DNA of 7,233 bases from Alangreenwoodia sp963602445 (GTDB lineage: Bacteria; Bacillota; Clostridia; Peptostreptococcales; Anaerovoracaceae): assembly GCA_963602445.1 (NCBI GenBank), contig CAVCIY010000112.1:1-7233 (forward strand), given 5' to 3'. The translations under genes and the position numbers were made by a program. This document shows, in pieces, positions 6,101-7,233 of this stretch. Under the pieces are notes generated by a model. That model did not search any database. It had not been told where the DNA came from and was given only the letters and a program-made list of their open reading frames with translations. The number at the start of each line of letters is the position of its first letter. Within the stretch, counting starts at the first letter, position 1.

Positions 6101-7233
6101 GATCTGAACTGACCATACCTTATAGACGGTCTGTTCGCTTTCCTTAGCCTTAAATGTAGTATCTCCGAGATAATCTACATAGATCTTGAGATCTCCCTGA
6201 GGAAGTGTCTCAGTTGTCACGCTTGCAGTTACCTTCAATTGGTCGGTTGTCTCTGTAAGCTTGACAGGCTCGCCGATTTCGGTCTTTTCTGCTCCGTTAA
6301 GATAATAGAACTGAACCCATCCTGTAGGTGTAGCTTCCTTGCCTGAGACATTAACCGTAAGCTTGATGCTGTCACCGAAGTGTGAGCCGCTTACTGCAGG
6401 TGATGCAGGTTCATATGTCTTTTGTACGCTAAGCTTAACCGTAGGATCTGCAAGCTCTCCTATAGTTGCGGTAAGCGAAGTTGCGCCTGACTTCATATGT
6501 CCTGTCGGTATCAAAGTAAGGCGGAAGCTGTCGCCTGTCTTGCCGCTCTTGATCTCATACTGATCATTTGTCGCGCCTGCGATATTTACGAACATTCCCT
6601 GATTTGAGTTCTGTTCCCACTGATATGTATAATCAGTGCCTGCCGTAAGTACGCGGCCGTCCTTGGCTGTGACGTCACCCTTAAGCGCAAACTTAACAAG
6701 TGTGCCTGCCATAAGTCCTGTGATTTCACCCTTGGCAGTATCAAATTCAAGCGAAGAAACTCTGCTGTCGTATCTTGCGCTGATCACAGGAATGTCAACA
6801 GATGCTGAACGGATAGCGATTGTCGCTTCCGAAGACTTACTTGACTCGTATGTGTCATTTGCCATAAATACGGCAGTATATACATCCTTGTTTTCGTCAA
6901 GAGTCTTGTTCTCGTCATAAGCCGACGTAGCCGCTTCCAAAGCAGCAGCGCCATCCTCGACGTCTACAGGAACGCTGTTTATCAGCTCGCCGTTGCGATA
7001 GAAGTAAACATATCCCGAAGTGACTTTATCACCGTTGGCATCCTTTATCTCAGCCTTGAGTGTAACATTTTCCTTTTCATATTCGGAATCATACTGCTCG
7101 CTTCCATACTTACCTGCCGTATCGGTTACGGTAAGTTTGGTCGTCGTAGTGATGACCTGAGACTCTATCGTCTTCATTTCAAGACTTGAAACTATATTCT
7201 TGCCGTCGAATGCGCGCTTGTAGTCGCCTGCCG
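197..7233 (-). CDS. Giant SLH-anchored, multi-domain Ig-like/MBG surface protein (5'-partial)
   Basis: This is an uninterrupted frame ending at TAG (197-199). It gives 2,326 residues from the first in-window ATG (7175-7177) plus 18 more in-frame codons to 7231, so the gene is cut by the window edge. The ATG is not the true start: the bases just upstream (gtttcaagtcttgaa) hold no Shine-Dalgarno motif, the frame stays open with no ATG, GTG or TTG, and no signal peptide follows. Domains in order: alternating Big_3_5-like and Y-x-x-x-W-x-Q Ig-like modules (13-886), MBG/YDG-type domains (888-1903), an unassigned region (1904-2094), a Pro/acidic linker (2095-2115) and three SLH domains (2116-2273) with a half repeat to 2326. 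Only three Cys are present (447, 1007, 1469), as is usual for secreted stalk proteins. SLH domains bind pyruvylated secondary wall polymer, so the protein is inferred to sit on the cell surface as a long stalk. An adhesin or S-layer-associated role is inference; no catalytic motif was seen. It appears to be the last gene of its transcript, with a terminator downstream. Confidence 0.95.
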   Translation of the reverse strand, partial: AGDYKRAFDGKNIVSSLEMKTIESQVITTTTKLTVTDTAGKYGSEQYDSEYEKENVTLKAEIKDANGDKVTSGYVYFYRNGELINSVPVDVEDGAAALEAATSAYDENKTLDENKDVYTAVFMANDTYESSKSSEATIAIRSASVDIPVISARYDSRVSSLEFDTAKGEITGLMAGTLVKFALKGDVTAKDGRVLTAGTDYTYQWEQNSNQGMFVNIAGATNDQYEIKSGKTGDSFRLTLIPTGHMKSGATSLTATIGELADPTVKLSVQKTYEPASPAVSGSHFGDSIKLTVNVSGKEATPTGWVQFYYLNGAEKTEIGEPVKLTETTDQLKVTASVTTETLPQGDLKIYVDYLGDTTFKAKESEQTVYKVWSVQIENVDVVTDSTNDHKLSVIASDAAGGNVTKLTAGSTYTLTLTDGLSLKEGIYTTDDQKLDADEYDIEWQQSTNGVDWEKVPGATDSHTCTVKPATQEYRYRAKVTTTKNLFAEPKNDERLDVEYSDPIGSGLQAVSVNVTTSKAALNAPYTDAVYEGNEITLYAQVIPTDENYTVDPTGTVEFYYATSADLTNLKKVVSSDASDGGSNEAKLEKRDGKFYASITTKTLPTDTSSKMQDVYIVAKYSGDDAYGAYAPQTANASSDRKVTVFSSKVFVHDSVENKVLSTNASESTGGIVIYAPEDTLVSDGTSTVLTLKKIYTLDAQNGTDAAALANPGEFTNLFENVNYTVEWQYTKELNETNPDASKWLKVSEATGHEVVVEPKNGYAYRARIIVDNKEERTVKSEDVYYSNILVAKAADVEIQLRETPASSAAYKDTDITFDVYISGGASIPRGDIKLTVTDKASGKAVVERTATAVNGHVLFGGGIGDTLGKINLPAGEYTISAKYTGNNGYEAETYSEDYIVRYKTSEISVDVNEISGLVYDGTIQRVAKATVKFNGEDGHANAKAKASKSLVYNYEVKQEDSEGNVTWKAIDAPMDAGTYRVTAVLPASIYYQSQSSKPYEFKIEKKEVSIDSVLVQDKIYDGGCGAAVLDVELTGVVAGDSVYTEGSAVTDTADALVSNNVTYTADKLVGADASNYKFASDGNVKKQSFTVERNLITVDSSALDDKSLSKLVVYDNYGKTLTKNQGYTVRYFYHDGTGVKEVASTDKNGKYTVIVSPADTANYKGGETFAMNVSSDASGAESITFEGNDAAAPKKPGIITFTSTQQDYSAAGNKAGFTVSNEQAGTDTYNVTVDKAGRYGVDVTAEGAGKTSGILSVYKIEAEHYYPVIEDKVYDGKAAVPKAVNAAGKEVTIPDGAYYTYTGGEIIGISYDAPKDAGTYTVTLHVPATSTTVAYSETSTFSITQKGITVSAVAVTKQIYRTNPELRYTVDGLVGGDSDLKDFIALASMQLKTTTGANPDLNEVGDYTISPSGIISRNYKVDKYVDANFAVQDDDPAIKMQIAGLPNGQVYYGDSFRVSLYGTVSERVDGAGLYNNNSSVIEWYVCEGNVQDVQSVQDSAKWTKDTGSVSISDDGVVSINGDAAKSFTILALRGKGEFKTYAATYVDVQKRPVYISMIGEDTYVYDATQKTARAEYYTANDDAVKLTDKNLTVEGSAVNVGEYRVIASYEDAKYIATGKGMLTITKAPAVITSKDNLGNTYGTLGTIANTDYTVSGQKGSEYVLGTGTEVTRSNVRANSDVGEYVIFTAGAENDNYDVSYKSGKYTVKAKTLAVAAGVDGTAFNTITDQVEREYGVVNPQMGYHVEGLISGDSLADLAIDKNFVVYERKQEDDANRSGASTREYVNGHNADDGYGKIDLSDATANINANAKNYDTITLTDGLLDIYQKNIEVIEQNLTVKNGKELTSDSYYSIVKRVLTESPMNDKLADLGITYEPVGTAGTDVRDGAAIKASLKVGTAEDPQNYYDIYQRDGVLSVKDKEAKAVITPDADSVNVTTTDANTPANEYILVYVKNVDASNPENITFAKSERYVKRSDIANMAADTDNDKYLDIDDSITLYKDANGTPLDPAELTDANSRILKADYDAVKEAPVNVGDLDYVVLDKNGNSVQSGTMQQPTDENSTGKYADDPYDTIAAGTSSKLPNGTYTIILNPTGDNAEYALNPTVKEFKVGGTTPTPSPKPDPEPDPEPSPLIKDDHFAYMKGNPSGNFRPNDNLTRAEAATVFYNLLVDKSMGSQSVSFTDVDDNMWYATAIKTLASKGIINGYADGTYHPEKNVTRAEFAAIASRFDSLSSGSVSFTDVDESHWAYNYIISAATKKWITGYTDGSFHPDSNITRAEVVVLVNRVLERTPDSEFIKDNADKLVKFNDVTTSHWAYENIVEATNAHDYYIDDSNVEHWDKLR
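200..832 (-). other. Three SLH domains plus C-terminal SLH-like half repeat (residues 2116-2326)
   Basis: SLH1 (about 2116-2157) is a short form, HFAYMKGNPSGNFRPNDNLTRAEAA..., without the leading F-x-D-V. SLH2 (2164-2213) and SLH3 (2222-2273) are complete: F-T-D-V opening, G-(I/W)-I-x-G-Y-x-D-G core, then (F/Y)-H-P and TRAE. The TRAE tetrad is intact in all three (2140-2143, 2201-2204, 2259-2262), consistent with binding to pyruvylated secondary cell wall polymer. A fourth, incomplete copy (FNDVTTSHWAYENIVEAT, 2290-2307) lacks the G-Y-x-D-G and TRAE parts and closes the protein with NVEHWDKLR. This anchor strongly supports non-covalent surface display. The organism would be expected to carry a CsaB-type pyruvyl transferase elsewhere. 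Confidence 0.95.
833..895 (-). other. Pro/acidic linker (residues 2095-2115)
   Basis: A short low-complexity linker starts GGTTPTPSPK and continues with PDPEPDPEP to 2115. Its DNA is correspondingly repetitive (alternating ggttccgggtca-like units around 838-866 on the plus strand). Such Pro-rich linkers commonly separate the exported stalk from the wall-binding SLH domains and keep the chain extended through the wall. The plus-strand open frames overlapping it (Gly/Ser or Arg-rich) are artefacts of this repeat. Confidence 0.85.
896..1468 (-). other. Unassigned membrane-distal region before the linker, with EF-hand-like loop (residues 1904-2094)
   Basis: I do not recognise a family for this region of about 190 residues. 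It begins EAKAVITPDADSVNVTTTD (1904-1922) and has a beta-strand EYILVYVKNV (1929-1938). An Asp-rich loop follows at 1966-1977 (DTDNDKYLDIDD). It ends with an Ig-like strand pattern LPNGTYTIILNPTG (2065-2078) and EFKVGG (2091-2096). The spacing of conserved aspartates suggests calcium binding. It joins the MBG stalk to the Pro-rich linker, so it may be a structural adaptor; that role is inferred only from position. Confidence 0.45.
1247..1282 (-). other. EF-hand/dockerin-like calcium loop candidate (residues 1966-1977)
   Basis: The twelve residues DTDNDKYLDIDD place Asp at loop positions 1, 3, 5, 9 and 12 (D1966, D1968, D1970, D1974, D1977), the usual calcium-ligand spacing of EF-hand-like and dockerin-like loops. 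The Gly often seen at position 6 is replaced by Lys. I see no second full loop beside it; DANGTPLD (1984-1991) is only a weak candidate. Calcium binding is inferred from pattern alone. Confidence 0.45.
2582..2935 (-). other. Inserted Ig-like domain, possibly Big_2-like (residues 1415-1532)
   Basis: This stretch separates two MBG-type domains and lacks the YDG and DAGTY signatures. It holds YYGDSFRVSLYG (1434-1445), VIEWYVCEG (1463-1471, with Cys1469) and KWTKDTGSVSISDDGVVSI (1484-1502), then FTILALRG (1510-1517). The string W...G-S-V-S-I-S-x-D-G-V-V followed by a T-I-x-A-type strand is reminiscent of Big_2 (BID_2) domains, but the match is loose and the assignment is tentative. Confidence 0.4.
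3455..3934 (-). other. Poorly classified Ig-like stretch between YDG and MBG domains (residues 1082-1241)
   Basis: The first half reads VVYDNYGKTLTKNQGYTVRYFY (1095-1116 region), ending NGKYTVIVSPADTANYKGG (1131-1149). This resembles the Y-x-G-K-x-L-x-x-x-x-D-Y-T-V-x-Y...N-Y-x-G repeats common in clostridial surface proteins. The second half (about 1150-1241) is Ser/Ala/Thr-rich with alternating beta-prone segments and no motif I recognise. Probably one or two additional beta-sandwich domains; moderate to low certainty. Confidence 0.45.
3935..4210 (-). other. YDG-type domain (residues 990-1081)
   Basis: This is the clearest single YDG-type match. It reads EVSIDSVLVQDKIYDGG (990-1006), then VELTGVVAGDSVYTEG (1014-1029), a GADASNYKFASDG stretch (1053-1065) and a closing FTVERNLITV (1072-1081). 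The domain is usually seen in tandem with MBG domains in surface adhesins and haemagglutinin-like proteins. Here it directly follows an MBG-like domain. Cys1007 falls just after the YDGG motif. Confidence 0.7.
4856..5287 (-). other. YxxxW Ig-like module, copy 3, with insertion (residues 631-774)
   Basis: The D-S pair is at 636-637, followed by VLSTNASESTGGIVIYAP, then NYTVEWQYTK (705-714; Trp710), KWLKVSEATGHEVVVEP (725-741) and a YAYRARIIVD strand (745-754). The D-S to Trp distance is 74 residues here, against 50 and 59 in copies 1 and 2. The loop after the Trp is also longer, with about 15 residues from Trp710 to the second Trp (726) compared with nine in copy 2. It lies between Big_3_5-like domains 3 and 4 and is the last module of this type before the MBG block. 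Confidence 0.65.
5717..6094 (-). other. YxxxW Ig-like module, copy 2 (residues 362-487)
   Basis: Copy 2 has the D-S pair at 367-368, then KLSVIASDAAGGNVTKLTAG, which lines up with copy 1. It continues with EYDIEWQQSTNGVDWEKV (421-438; Trp426), PGATDSHTCTV (439-449) and a closing YRYRAKVT strand (456-463). It carries Cys447, one of only three cysteines in the visible protein. It lies between Big_3_5-like domains 2 and 3. Confidence 0.7.
6455..6802 (-). other. YxxxW Ig-like module, copy 1 (residues 126-241)
   Basis: This copy opens with a D-S pair (137-138) followed by SSLEFDTAKGEITGLMAGT. It then has the signature DYTYQWEQ (182-189; Trp187), the G-A-T turn NIAGATNDQYEI (198-209) and a closing strand SFRLTLIPTG (217-226). 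The pattern Y-x-W-x-x-(S/N)-x-x-G...GAT..Y is familiar from Ig-like repeats of bacterial surface proteins. It lies between Big_3_5-like domains 1 and 2. The exact family assignment is uncertain. Confidence 0.65.

Larger units (their letters stand above)
4520..7141 (-). repeat. Alternating Ig-like module array (4 Big_3_5-like + 3 YxxxW-type)
   Basis: Residues about 13-886 alternate two module types. Big_3_5-like domains lie at 13-122, 246-359, 492-630 and 777-886. They share a central P-x-G-x-V-x-FYY element (SGYVYFYRNG at 55-63, PTGWVQFYYLNG at 284-294, PTGTVEFYYA at 535-544, and the weaker PRGDIKLTV at 811-819). They also share a closing Y-x-G-D-x-x-Y strand (YLGDTTF from 336, YSGDDAY from 603, YTGNNGY from 866). 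Between them sit three copies of a second Ig-like module (126-241, 362-487, 631-774), listed separately. The family name comes from remembered consensus and not from a profile search. Such domains normally act as rigid stalk units in bacterial surface proteins. The copies are strongly diverged at both protein and DNA level, so this is an old duplication and not a recent tandem expansion. Confidence 0.8.

Noticed and set aside
197..6981. A toxin, enzyme or defence-system activity in the large protein
   Set aside because: I looked for catalytic or nuclease/peptidase signatures and saw none. All recognisable segments are structural beta-sandwich repeats or SLH anchor.
7175..7177. ATG as start codon of the large gene
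   Set aside because: There is no Shine-Dalgarno sequence, no signal peptide, and the frame is open upstream to the edge, so it is treated as internal.

Overview
The window is almost entirely one very long minus-strand gene. It covers positions 197 to the right edge (7233) and encodes at least 2,344 residues of a modular, repeat-built cell-surface protein. It ends in three S-layer homology (SLH) domains. The 5' end of the gene lies outside the window: the reading frame is open through the right edge, the first in-window ATG (7175-7177) has no ribosome binding site, and no signal peptide is visible. Residue numbers here count that internal Met as 1, purely as a ruler.

Layout from N- to C-terminus (right to left on the map): (1) residues about 13-886, an alternating array of Ig-like modules. 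Four Big_3_5-like domains are separated by three copies of a second module carrying a Y-x-x-x-W-x-Q signature. The residues at the window edge look like the tail of a further copy. (2) Residues about 888-1903, a run of MBG/YDG-type beta-sandwich domains with two less recognisable insertions. (3) Residues 1904-2094, a region I cannot assign, which carries an EF-hand-like Asp-rich loop. (4) Residues 2095-2115, a Pro/acidic linker. (5) Residues 2116-2326, three SLH domains with intact TRAE motifs and a C-terminal SLH-like half repeat.

Downstream of the stop codon (positions 1-196) there is no gene. A GC-rich, repeat-rich 3' untranslated stretch of about 150 bases is followed by a perfect 16-bp hairpin with a T-rich tail, read as the intrinsic terminator of this gene.

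The architecture (SLH anchor plus Big_3_5 and MBG/YDG stalk domains) and the moderate base composition suggest a member of the Bacillota, most likely an anaerobic Clostridia-type organism. Negativicutes also use SLH anchors and cannot be excluded. The likely role is a long, wall-anchored fibre or adhesin-like protein. No ligand-binding or enzymatic head can be identified in the part visible here; such a domain, if present, would be in the missing N-terminus. No RNA gene, CRISPR array, mobile element or second protein-coding gene is supported.
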